From positions 1 to 61,665 of the forward strand of contig JAAZBV010000089.1 in NCBI GenBank assembly GCA_012513605.1: DNA of 61,665 nucleotides. The letters are read 5' to 3'. Numbering within the stretch: position 1 is the first letter of the stretch; every line of letters begins with the position of its first letter. Below are positions 8,619 through 16,457 of the stretch, one piece after another. Below the pieces are notes generated by a model, which saw only the letters and a list, made by a program, of their open reading frames with translations, was not told the origin of the DNA and made no database searches. The DNA comes from Desulfatiglans sp. Its GTDB lineage: Bacteria; Desulfobacterota; DSM-4660; Desulfatiglandales; HGW-15. Made by a program: the position numbers and the translations under genes.

Positions 8619-9200
8619 ATGGGGACATTCTTTTCTCATTACAGCGCCATAGAGATCTTTTTTATTATATGTGCTGTTGTAGGCGGCTTTTTTGTCATCA
8701 TAAAATTTATTATGCAGTTTATAGGGATGGACAGTGATGGAGGTCATGATCTTAACATGGACAGCCATGATATAGATGCCCATCATTCCGATTCGGATGT
8801 GGGATTTCATATCCTCTCCCTTCACGGGATCACCTCCTTTTTAATGATGTTCGGGCTTGTCGGTCTTGCGATGTACAGGCAAAGCAGTATGGGGATTGTT
8901 ATGTCCCTTGTAGGCGCAGTTATTGCCGGTTGTGCCTCTGTGTGGATTATCGGCAAGATATTTATGCTTGCCAGTAAAATGAAGTCGAGCGGCACAATAT
9001 CCATAGATAATACTGTTGGCGCTCAGGGTAAGGTCTATATGCACATACCTGAAAAGGGGTCAGGCAGGGTCCTTGTGACTGTAAATAACAGCCTCAGGGA
9101 GTATGATGCCACCTCAAATGATGGCAAAGCCCTTAATACAGGGACACCTGTAAGGGTTGTATGGGTAGATGGAAACCAACTGGTGGTTGAAAGAATATAA
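8619..9200 (+). CDS. NfeD-like membrane protein with C-terminal OB fold
   Basis: A 193-residue NfeD-family protein. Three hydrophobic segments are visible (about residues 11-34, 66-84 and 92-117), followed by a soluble OB-fold domain (about 125-193) with TVGAQGKVYMHIPEKGSGRV and the closing VRVVWVDGNQLVVERI. NfeD proteins are encoded next to SPFH/flotillin proteins and are thought to shape or partner membrane microdomains; the flotillin gene follows after 28 bases. The loop between the first two membrane segments (residues 37-63) is strikingly rich in Asp and His (His43, 50, 55, 56; about eight Asp), a possible metal site. Confidence 0.85.
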   Translation: MGTFFSHYSAIEIFFIICAVVGGFFVIIKFIMQFIGMDSDGGHDLNMDSHDIDAHHSDSDVGFHILSLHGITSFLMMFGLVGLAMYRQSSMGIVMSLVGAVIAGCASVWIIGKIFMLASKMKSSGTISIDNTVGAQGKVYMHIPEKGSGRVLVTVNNSLREYDATSNDGKALNTGTPVRVVWVDGNQLVVERI

Positions 9201-9228
9201 TTTAAGATAAACGAAAAGGAGATTTAAT

Positions 9229-10776
9229 ATGGAACCGTGGATGCTTGCTATTATTGCTATTTTGATTCTTGTTTTTATGACGCTGATGTTTCTTGCATCA
9301 CGTTATAAAAGATGCCCCTCTGATAAGATACTGGTAATTTTCGGTAAGGTCGGTGAAAACCAGTCAGCAGAGTGTATACATGGAGGAGGAACACTTGTAT
9401 GGCCACTTATTCAGGATTATGCCTACATGGACCTGACCCCCATGACAATCAGCATTCCTTTGCAGAATGCCCTCTCTTTTCAGAATATCAGGATAAATGT
9501 GCCGAGCACATTTACGGTCGGTATAAGCACTGAGCCGGGCATAATGAACAATGCTGCAGAAAGACTCCTGAACCTGCCCCCTACTGATATAGAGGAGATG
9601 GCAAAGGAGATCATCTTTGGCCAGCTCAGGCTTACTGTTGCATCCCTTACAATAGAGCAGATCAATCAGGACAGGGAAAAGTTTCTGGAAGAGATAAGAA
9701 CCAATGTCTCCCCTGAACTGAACAAAATAGGCTTATACCTGATCAACGTAAATATTACTGATATTACTGATGAGTCCACCTATATAGAAAGCATTGGTAA
9801 GAAGGCCGCAGCAGAAGCAATCAACCAGGCAAAGATCGATGTAGCTGTACAGGAAAAACATGGTGAGATTGGCCAGGCAGAGAATACAAAAGAGAGAGAA
9901 ATCAGGGTTGCTGAAAATATTGCAGAGGCGGAAAAGGGAAAGAAAAAGGCGGATGCAGAGAGAAGGGTTTTTGTTCAGCAGCAGGAAACCAATGCAACAA
10001 TTGGTGAGGCAGAGGCAAACAGGGAAAAGGAGATAAAGGTAGCTGAAAATGAGGCCGGGTCTGAAAAGGGCAAAAAAAAGGCAGAGGCTGAAAAGCGTAT
10101 CTACGTGCAGCAGCAGGAGGCATCAGCAGTAGCAGGTGAAAATACTGCAAAGGCAGACATTGCGGAGTCTGAGGCCCTTCTTGCCATAAAAAAGGCTGAT
10201 GCCTTTATGCGTGGGGAGGTGGCAAAGCGTGCTGCAGAAGAGGAGATACAGAAGGCACAGTACAGGGCAGAGGCAGAGAGGCTTAATGCCGCAGAGGTTG
10301 TACAGAAAGAGATAGAAAAGCGCAAGATAGAGATTGCCGCAGAGGCAGAGGCAGAAAGGATCAGACGTGAGGCAAAGGGTACTGCGGATGCAATACTCTT
10401 GAAATATGAGGCAGAGGCAAAGGGTATCAGGCAGGTGCTTGAAAGCAAGGCCGAGGGCTATTCAGAGCTGTTTAAAAGCTGCGACGGGGATGCTAAGGCC
10501 GCTGCAACCCTGCTCATGATCGAAAAACTGGAAAGCATGGTGGCCATGCAGGTAGAGGCCATAAAGAACCTCAAGATAGACAAGATTACTGTATGGGATT
10601 CGGGCGCAGATGGTAAAAATGGAAATACCACAGCCAATTTCCTGTCCGGTATGGTAAAAAGCCTCCCCCCGCTGCATGAAATAGCAGAGATGGCAGGGCT
10701 TGATCTGCCCAAATACCTGGGTGACCTGAAGACAGCAGAAGGAACCAAAAAGGCGGGTCAGCAGGAGAAAAAGTAG
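9229..10776 (+). CDS. Flotillin-like SPFH protein (FloT/YqiK type)
   Basis: A 515-residue flotillin-family scaffold of membrane microdomains. It begins with a membrane anchor (residues 4-24), continues with the SPFH/PHB domain (about 27-200), then a long Ala/Glu-rich coiled coil (about 205-420) and a C-terminal segment (EKLESMVAMQVEAIKNLKIDKITVWDSG, shortened) typical of flotillins. The coiled coil contains a tandem duplication of 44 residues: unit one starts at Glu224 (EIRVAEN) and unit two at Glu268 (EIKVAEN), both containing EKGKKKAxAExRxxVQQQE. It forms a two-gene unit with the NfeD-like gene, and a terminator follows. Confidence 0.92.
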   Translation: MEPWMLAIIAILILVFMTLMFLASRYKRCPSDKILVIFGKVGENQSAECIHGGGTLVWPLIQDYAYMDLTPMTISIPLQNALSFQNIRINVPSTFTVGISTEPGIMNNAAERLLNLPPTDIEEMAKEIIFGQLRLTVASLTIEQINQDREKFLEEIRTNVSPELNKIGLYLINVNITDITDESTYIESIGKKAAAEAINQAKIDVAVQEKHGEIGQAENTKEREIRVAENIAEAEKGKKKADAERRVFVQQQETNATIGEAEANREKEIKVAENEAGSEKGKKKAEAEKRIYVQQQEASAVAGENTAKADIAESEALLAIKKADAFMRGEVAKRAAEEEIQKAQYRAEAERLNAAEVVQKEIEKRKIEIAAEAEAERIRREAKGTADAILLKYEAEAKGIRQVLESKAEGYSELFKSCDGDAKAAATLLMIEKLESMVAMQVEAIKNLKIDKITVWDSGADGKNGNTTANFLSGMVKSLPPLHEIAEMAGLDLPKYLGDLKTAEGTKKAGQQEKK

Positions 10777-10797
10777 GGATTATGTAATGACTTGAAG

Positions 10798-10823
10798 GGG
10801 CACGCTGCAGCGTGCCCTTTTTT
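10798..10823 (+). terminator. Rho-independent terminator after the flotillin gene
   Basis: A perfect 20-base palindrome (gggcacgctg and its complement, 10798-10817) is followed directly by six T. It lies 22 bases after the flotillin stop. The stem is the same gggcac...gtgccc core as the dispersed repeats elsewhere in the window, so a repeat arm appears to have been put to use as a terminator. Confidence 0.8.
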
Positions 10824-10930
10824 ATTCAGAGTGATTAATGCCCATTTTCCCCTGCGCCTCTTTTCCCGTCATAGCTTTATGTGACGACGGATGTGCCCTG
10901 AGCCGTGAGCCTTTATTCCTTCTTTTCTCC

Positions 10931-10959
10931 TTGACAGAGCGGCCTCTCTTCCATATATT
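10931..10959 (+). promoter_or_regulatory. Sigma-70-type promoter of efp
   Basis: TTGACA at 10931-10936, a spacer of exactly 17 bases, and TATATT at 10954-10959. The expected start of transcription is near 10966, giving a leader of about 25 bases with an AAGGA ribosome binding site before the efp ATG at 10991. Confidence 0.75.
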
Positions 10960-10990
10960 CCCAGCAATATTTTGAAAGAAGGATAATTTT

Positions 10991-11554
10991 ATGTACAATG
11001 CAGGTGACTTAAGAAAGGGTTTAAAGATACAGATAGACGGTGATCCCTATATTATTACCGACTTTACATTTGCTAAACCCGGCAAGGGACAGGCCCTTTA
11101 TAAATGCAAACTAAAAAATATGATTAATGGTACCAGCTTTGAACGCACCTACAGGTCAGGCGAGACATTTGAGCCTGCAATACTGGATGAGCGCAAGATG
11201 CAATATCTGTATAATCAGGAAGACGAATACTGCTTCATGGATGTTGCCAATTACGAGCAGGTCATACTCAATAGAGAACAGGTCGGGGAGGTTAAGAACT
11301 ACCTGATTGATAACCTGGAAGTCTCTATCCTCTTTTTTGGTACCTTACCAATAGGCATCACACCGCCTAACTTTGTAAACCTGGTTGTCACCAGGTCAGA
11401 CCCCTGGGTTAAAGGAGACACCTCAGCCGGTGACAGTAAGCCTGTAACCCTTGAGACAGGCTATGAGCTCAGGGTTCCCCCATTTGTGGAGGAGGGCACA
11501 AAGATACAGGTGGATACCCGTACAGGGGACTATGTAACAAGGGTCAAGGATTAG
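10991..11554 (+). CDS. efp: Translation elongation factor P
   Basis: EF-P relieves ribosomes stalled at consecutive prolines. At 187 residues it has normal length with the N-terminal KOW-like domain and two OB domains. The acceptor loop reads KPGKGQALYKCKL, placing a lysine at the position that E. coli EF-P (Lys34) carries beta-lysine. The next gene encodes EpmA, the enzyme that adds beta-lysine, so this EF-P is very probably of the beta-lysylated type. A strong promoter lies immediately upstream. Confidence 0.96.
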   Translation: MYNAGDLRKGLKIQIDGDPYIITDFTFAKPGKGQALYKCKLKNMINGTSFERTYRSGETFEPAILDERKMQYLYNQEDEYCFMDVANYEQVILNREQVGEVKNYLIDNLEVSILFFGTLPIGITPPNFVNLVVTRSDPWVKGDTSAGDSKPVTLETGYELRVPPFVEEGTKIQVDTRTGDYVTRVKD

Positions 11555-11562
11555 CTCTGCCA

Positions 11563-12462
11563 TTGCCTGACAAATCCCGCCTTTTTATACGCTCAAGGGT
11601 AATACAATCCATACGAGAGTTTTTTATAAGCAGGGGTTATCTTGAAGTAGAGACCCCTGTTGTTATTCCTGCGCCTGCACCCGAGGCCAATATAGATGCC
11701 ATTGCAGCATCAGGCCGATTTTTGCAGACATCACCCGAACTCTGCATGAAACGTCTTCTCGCTATGGGTTACAGTAGTATATTCCAGATATGCAAATGCT
11801 TCAGGAACGCTGAAAGGGGAGATAAGCATCTGCCTGAATTCACCATGCTTGAGTGGTATCAGGCTGATGCGGATTATATCTATCTTATGGATGAATGCGA
11901 GGCGATGATAAAGCATGTTACCAGCGCCCTGGACAAAGGACAGTTATTCTTTCAGGGAAAGGGTATTGATATCTCAGGCACATGGGAGAGGATAACCGTA
12001 AGAGATGCCTTTTTAAAATATACCGGGAGTTCGCCAGAGAAGGCGATTGAAGCCGGTAGCTTTGATGAAATCATGGTGACAGAGATAGAGCCTTCGCTTG
12101 ATATGGGCAGGCCGGTTTTTCTATATGATTACCCTGCATCACAGGCGGCCCTTTCACGTACAAAGAAGGATGACCCGGGAGTGGCCGAGAGGTTTGAGCT
12201 ATATATGGGTGGGCTTGAACTGGCAAACGCCTTTTCCGAGCTTATTGATGTGGCTGAGCAGAAAAAGAGGTTCCTGGAGGAGCTTCACAGCAGGGCGGAA
12301 AAAGGAAAAACCATATACCCCTTCCCGGACAAATTCATTAATGACCTTGAATTCATGCCCCCATCAGCCGGTATCGCATTCGGGATAGACAGGTTCATAA
12401 TGCTCCTCACAGACAGCCCATCAATAGACGATGTGGTTGCATTCACCCCTGAAGGTTTATAG
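11563..12462 (+). CDS. epmA: EF-P--(R)-beta-lysine ligase EpmA (GenX/PoxA)
   Basis: EpmA is a stand-alone relative of the class II lysyl-tRNA synthetase catalytic core, without the anticodon-binding domain; it attaches (R)-beta-lysine to the EF-P acceptor lysine. The 299 residues show motif 2 (KCFRNAERGDKHLPEFTMLEW) in shortened form CFRNAERG...EFTMLEW near residue 80-100 and motif 3 GIAFGIDRFIMLL near 275. The start is a TTG at 11563, eight bases after the efp stop; no ATG fits, since the family motifs start within a few residues. Its partner EpmB (lysine 2,3-aminomutase) is not in this window. Confidence 0.92.
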   Translation: MPDKSRLFIRSRVIQSIREFFISRGYLEVETPVVIPAPAPEANIDAIAASGRFLQTSPELCMKRLLAMGYSSIFQICKCFRNAERGDKHLPEFTMLEWYQADADYIYLMDECEAMIKHVTSALDKGQLFFQGKGIDISGTWERITVRDAFLKYTGSSPEKAIEAGSFDEIMVTEIEPSLDMGRPVFLYDYPASQAALSRTKKDDPGVAERFELYMGGLELANAFSELIDVAEQKKRFLEELHSRAEKGKTIYPFPDKFINDLEFMPPSAGIAFGIDRFIMLLTDSPSIDDVVAFTPEGL

Positions 12463-12532
12463 ATATATAAGACTAAAACCTTTAGTTAAATTTATCTTTT
12501 TTTAATTTTTCTTCTCCTTTTTTATCTAATTA

Positions 12533-12598
12533 TAATATATCCAACTGGAAATACGCAAAATCCCATCAGTATGAGAACAAAGTATCCAGTTGTTATAT
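12533..12598. promoter_or_regulatory. Spaced inverted repeat, possible activator-binding sites
   Basis: Half-sites aactgga (12543-12549) and tccagtt (12585-12591) are perfectly complementary, and flanking A/T tracts (taatata, tatatta) extend the symmetry with one base of offset. The repeat lies about 115-185 bases upstream of the candidate sigma-54 promoter at 12704, the usual distance for enhancer-binding-protein sites. This is an interpretation; it could equally be an RNA hairpin. Confidence 0.4.
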
Positions 12599-12703
12599 TA
12601 TTGTTTACAATAATGGCTACATAATGCCCACTTATAAATCTGCTATATTGAGCGATCTTCATAATATATTGATATTATATATGAAATTCGTGTTTAGCCT
12701 TTC

Positions 12704-12718
12704 TGGCACGGTTTTAGC
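12704..12718 (+). promoter_or_regulatory. Candidate sigma-54 promoter
   Basis: TGGCACG at 12704-12710 followed by TTTTAGC ending at 12718. GG and GC are 12 bases apart, exactly as in the -24/-12 consensus TGGCAC-N5-TTGC; only one base of the -12 element differs (TAGC for TTGC). The expected transcription start is near 12730, ahead of a ribosome binding site (AAAGGAG) and ATG at 12760. The rpoN gene for sigma-54 is in this same window. Confidence 0.55.
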
Positions 12719-12759
12719 TATACCTATATGTAAACAAACAAAAAATAAAAGGAGAAAAA

Positions 12760-12882
12760 ATGGACTCAATAAATAAAGATCAAAGCACAGTTTATGAAAA
12801 TATTATTTCGCTATTGGACAGGTATCCCGGTCTGTTTTCATTGCTGCTTACACTGATTATTTTTGCCGGGTTTATCATATAA
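12760..12882 (+). CDS. 40-residue single-span membrane peptide
   Basis: A short open frame with a very good ribosome binding site (AAAAGGAGAAAAA then ATG). The peptide has a charged, acidic N-terminal half (MDSINKDQSTVYENII) and ends in a hydrophobic span of about 17 residues (FSLLLTLIIFAGFII), with the stop right after the membrane segment. The predicted topology is a single-pass inner-membrane peptide of the kind that often modulates a larger membrane complex. I do not recognise the family. It stands alone between epmA and the oppositely oriented TonB receptor gene, behind a candidate sigma-54 promoter. Confidence 0.6.
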   Translation: MDSINKDQSTVYENIISLLDRYPGLFSLLLTLIIFAGFII

Positions 12883-12959
12883 CGCGAAAATATGGCAAAA
12901 CAAAAGATGCTTTAGAAAATATTCATCAAAGGCTATAACCTGACAAGATGTGTGAAATT

Positions 12960-12990
12960 AAAAAGGTCGGCACCACGCGGGGTACCGGCC
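12960..12990 (-). terminator. Terminator of the TonB receptor gene
   Basis: On the minus strand a stem ggccggtacc/ggtgccgacc (one mismatch, one G-U pair) with loop ccgcg-t is followed by five T. It lies about 60 bases after the receptor stop codon at 13047. Confidence 0.6.
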
Positions 12991-13046
12991 TATTTATCAG
13001 TTCTGCTTCAATTATCCGCCATGCCTTACATTTAAACAGCAGGTGT

Positions 13047-15698
13047 TCAGAAATGTAAGGCTAATATAACACCATATGTACGCGGTGGAAGGAAGGTTCC
13101 GGAGATTGTTCCAGTCCCCGGGGCATAATAGCTCGAATTAGTAGCATAAGTCAGGTTTGTCCATTTCAGGTTATTAAATACATTGTTGCTGTAGAGGGTT
13201 GCAGTCCATCTGCAACCATTGGGCACCCATTTGGTTGATGTGTAAGCAAAAGAAAGATCGAATGTCCAGTAATCAGGAGCACCAGGCATTACAAACTCAT
13301 TGGCCGTGTCCTGTAGCAAGACCTGTTTACGGGCTTTGCCAGTATAAAAAACTGTTCCGGCCATAGACAAGAAATCTGTACCCAAATACCATGTGCGATT
13401 ATATGTGGCATTACCCCTGAAGCCCCTGCCTCCAAACCTGTCTCCGCTTCTATCGTTATTATTTGAGGCAAGATAGGCCGAATCAACCCTGCCCCACAGT
13501 GGTTCAAAGTCTCTTAGCATTGCTGCAGCGACATTGTAGTTTTTATATCTGTTAATTGAGTATGCAGCGGTTGCGCTGATAGTGTCATTTGGGGAGAGCA
13601 GCCACATGACGTTCATGTTATATCCCTTCTGCTCAGCGCTTCCAATAGATATGGGCCCATACATATATTCCTCGTAATCAGCCTGAGTTACAGTGCTTCC
13701 GGTAAGGGGTACACACTGGCCTGGAGTGCCTGTTTCCCCATATCCTCCTTCTTCTACAGGCGCAGTCTGTGGAGTAATACATTTATAGGCTGTAACCCAG
13801 TCATTATAGTTCTTATAGTCATAGAGATATGCGGTTGCATTAACCTGAAGCCGGTTATTAAATAGTCTACTCTTTAACCCTGCTTCATATGCATTAAGCA
13901 CTTCAGGCGGAATAGCACGCCCGTCCCTTGTAACATTAACTGTTTTGACACCTTTGGAAAACTGTATATAGGGCATAATATTTTCACTGGCGCTCCATGA
14001 TACATTTGCCTTGTAGCTTGAGTAGTCATAGTCATAGGTATGGTATGCCCACATATCAGGATCGAGATACCTTGGGTAAACCAGATTATAATTATCTTCA
14101 TCCCTGTAACCGGCGCCGTAAGTATAACCAATATAATCTTTGGTATCCCAGGTATGGCGGTAACCACCGGTAAAATTTATATTGGCAAAGGGCACCCATG
14201 ATGCCTGACCAAACAGGGCCTTTTCTTTGAGGGTTATATCGTTATATGCATTTTCGTACAGATACACATTTGCCTTAACCTGATCATCCATGTACATGCC
14301 ACCGATAATCCACTCAGTGCTGTCACCACCGGATACTGATGTTTTTGAGGCAAGACGGGCCTCCAGATTAAAACTGGAGGAATCTGTATATGAATCCGTT
14401 GCCACAAGAGATTGAACTGCTGCAGGCATAAGCATTACCTGGGTGTAATAAGGATCATTAGCACCACGAGTAGGGACGCGGTTTTGAATTAAATATGAGG
14501 TACCAGGTCCTCCACCTGTTGGAGGCCTTTTTGCCGGGGTAATAATACCTGTATTTGGGTCATATGTTTCTGCGGCAAAAAGTGTTCCTCCAACCACAGT
14601 GCCAACCGGGAACAGGCCAGGTGCAAAGTTTAATATCCATTTCTTATGTTCATTAAAATCACGGTAACCAGCCTGAATTGTAGCGTAAGCCCAGTCAAAT
14701 TCATAGTCGTATGTGGCGCTGATTCCAAGGGAGTCATTGTTTGTGAATTGATCACGTAAATCAACATCACCTATCCACCATTTTACACCATATGGTGAGT
14801 ATACTGCCCCGCCCCTTGCATATGGCTGAACGGATTGTGGAAGGTTTTGCCAGCCTGGATTTTCTACAATTTCAAGATCCCCAAAAACATCAAGATAAAC
14901 ACCGGTGGAAGAACCACCCTTATTTTTTGTTTTATCTGTGTCCACTGTAACATTAAGGGACTGCCTGTCAGTAGGTTCCCATCTCATTGATAAACGAATA
15001 CCCCACATGTCCTGGGTGCTGAGATTTGCATCATCATAACCGTCACGTGTTATAGCACGTCCAGCCAGACGGAAAGCCAGCTTGTCATTAGCAGGGACAT
15101 TCAGGGCAACCTCTGATCTTATTCGTCCGTAATTGCCGAATTCAAGCTGAACATTACCACCAAAACCGCCTACATCCGGCCTTTTACTGACCATGTTCAT
15201 ACTTCCAGCAGTAGAACCCCTGCCCTGAAGGGTTCCCTGAGGACCTTTCAGCATTTCAACACGCTCAAGGTCATAGAATTTACCTTCCAGAGAATTACTT
15301 CTTGTAAGCATAACACCATCAAGCTGAACGGCGACTGTTGTTTCAGCGGTGTTATTCCAGAAATTCGTTTCAACATCACGGATATTAATTCTCAGCATGC
15401 CGCTTGTACCTTCGATGTTAAGATCTGGCATCATTTTATCAAGTTCTTCTATCTGAGTGATGTTAAGGCGGGCCAGGTCATCCGGTCTGGCGACAGAAAT
15501 ATCCATTGGGATTTTTTGCAATTCAGCTTCTCTTTTTTCAGCGGTAACAACGATTTCTTCAAGTTGAAATTCGTCTGGGTCCTTTTTTTCATCTCTTGCA
15601 AGCACCGGGTTGTTTAAACATAACAACAGAGACACAAGGTAAATAATCAGTAGACAATTAAACCAATTTTTACATGTTAACTTCCTTTTGCTGCACAT
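13047..15698 (-). CDS. TonB-dependent outer-membrane receptor
   Basis: An 883-residue outer-membrane beta-barrel receptor that imports a ligand with energy from TonB-ExbB-ExbD. The N-terminus has a signal peptide (hydrophobic core about residues 14-32, cleavage near VLA-R). A TonB box-like EEIVVTA follows near residue 47, then the plug domain (about 60-165, with VQLDGVMLTRSN and LKGPQGTLQGRGSTAGSMNM) and a 22-strand-type barrel ending in the aromatic terminus ALHF. The plug wording is of the general FecA/pesticin-receptor (IroN-like) class in Proteobacteria; the ligand cannot be read from sequence, and no transport or siderophore gene is next to it. The start has a strong ribosome binding site (GGAGGGAGTTT then ATG). 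A multi-PAS regulator is the upstream neighbour on the same strand. Confidence 0.93.
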   Translation of the reverse strand: MCSKRKLTCKNWFNCLLIIYLVSLLLCLNNPVLARDEKKDPDEFQLEEIVVTAEKREAELQKIPMDISVARPDDLARLNITQIEELDKMMPDLNIEGTSGMLRINIRDVETNFWNNTAETTVAVQLDGVMLTRSNSLEGKFYDLERVEMLKGPQGTLQGRGSTAGSMNMVSKRPDVGGFGGNVQLEFGNYGRIRSEVALNVPANDKLAFRLAGRAITRDGYDDANLSTQDMWGIRLSMRWEPTDRQSLNVTVDTDKTKNKGGSSTGVYLDVFGDLEIVENPGWQNLPQSVQPYARGGAVYSPYGVKWWIGDVDLRDQFTNNDSLGISATYDYEFDWAYATIQAGYRDFNEHKKWILNFAPGLFPVGTVVGGTLFAAETYDPNTGIITPAKRPPTGGGPGTSYLIQNRVPTRGANDPYYTQVMLMPAAVQSLVATDSYTDSSSFNLEARLASKTSVSGGDSTEWIIGGMYMDDQVKANVYLYENAYNDITLKEKALFGQASWVPFANINFTGGYRHTWDTKDYIGYTYGAGYRDEDNYNLVYPRYLDPDMWAYHTYDYDYSSYKANVSWSASENIMPYIQFSKGVKTVNVTRDGRAIPPEVLNAYEAGLKSRLFNNRLQVNATAYLYDYKNYNDWVTAYKCITPQTAPVEEGGYGETGTPGQCVPLTGSTVTQADYEEYMYGPISIGSAEQKGYNMNVMWLLSPNDTISATAAYSINRYKNYNVAAAMLRDFEPLWGRVDSAYLASNNNDRSGDRFGGRGFRGNATYNRTWYLGTDFLSMAGTVFYTGKARKQVLLQDTANEFVMPGAPDYWTFDLSFAYTSTKWVPNGCRWTATLYSNNVFNNLKWTNLTYATNSSYYAPGTGTISGTFLPPRTYGVILALHF

Positions 15699-15780
15699 AA
15701 ACTCCCTCCTGAACGTTAAATTTGTTGAAAAATTTAAAACGACAAACCCTGTACAATCAGCATGTATTTCTTAAAGCCAT

Positions 15781-15880
15781 TCTGTGCACAGGCCACAAAC
15801 CACTTTTTTAAGAATTGGAGGAGAGGATTTGCCAATTCACCTTTTTGGCTGAGGTTTGTGGTTTGTGGCCTGTATACAGA
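15781..15880. repeat. 100-base hairpin with 22-base arms
   Basis: The arms 15781-15802 and 15859-15880 (core ggccacaaacca and tggtttgtggcc) are complementary over 22 bases except for two central positions (gc against at). A second, nested pair gaattgg/ccaattc is in the loop. The element sits 83 bases upstream of the TonB receptor start codon and so may be in its leader RNA; it also has the size and arms of a miniature transposable element. No T-run follows on either strand. Confidence 0.65.
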
Positions 15881-16190
15881 AGAAGCTGTTCTTTGGTACA
15901 AGTTTGCAGCACTGTATAATTTGATCTTATTTCTAATGAATAATGGATAGGTTATTTATTGTAAACATCATAAATAATACAATTAGATTACAATATATTA
16001 TTGTACTTAAATAAAGGTGTTTTACTGGGGAAAGGGGTATAATCCCAGTTTACAGGAGAGGTCAATAGGTATAAGCATTCAGCAGATTGTTTAAAAAGTA
16101 AAAAATCTGAAATATAAATAGAAAATTTTAATAATAGTAAATTCAATATGATAAGAACATATGACATGCTTTTTAACCATAGGGTGGTTA

Positions 16191-16297
16191 CACACAGACC
16201 GAACAAACCAGCGAATCGGAGGGGGGGAGGTTACCAATTCATTGATTAAAACATTGATTTACGGTCTGTGTGCAATGCGGAATCTGCCGCATTTTTA
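16191..16297 (+). ncRNA. Possible small structured RNA ending in a terminator
   Basis: Perfect 11-base arms cacacagaccg (16191-16201) and cggtctgtgtg (16262-16272) enclose about 60 bases including a run of seven G. Two bases later a second hairpin atgcgg/ccgcat (16275-16292) is followed by TTTTT, like an intrinsic terminator on the plus strand. No clear promoter is visible upstream. No RNA family is recognised; the call rests on structure only. Confidence 0.3.
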
Positions 16298-16457
16298 CCC
16301 TGAAAAGTACAAATACGAATGTTCGACAGCAAAAAACCGTAAGCAGTATAACATTTCGTATGCAGCCATTAATATTTTTTTATTGTAAGATTGTAAACTT
16401 CAGAAAAACATCAGTAAAAATACAATATAAAATTGTACTTTCAGCGTTTTAAGGTTT

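Larger units (their letters stand above)
15699..16457. other. 759-base intergenic region rich in inverted repeats
   Basis: No convincing gene: short open frames here lack ribosome binding sites and family features. The region separates the end of the PAS-LuxR gene from the start of the TonB receptor gene, both on the minus strand, so it should hold the receptor promoter and leader. It contains a large hairpin at 15781-15880 and a second structured stretch at 16191-16297, both listed separately. Composition is strongly A/T-rich between them. Confidence 0.5.

Noticed and set aside
10101-10448. Long minus-strand open frame inside the flotillin gene
   Set aside because: It is the mirror of the Ala/Glu-rich coiled-coil codons, has no ribosome binding site and gives a low-complexity Ser/Ala product.
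15988-16388. Short open frames on both strands in the gap before the TonB receptor
   Set aside because: They lack ribosome binding sites, overlap inverted repeats and show no domain or signal.
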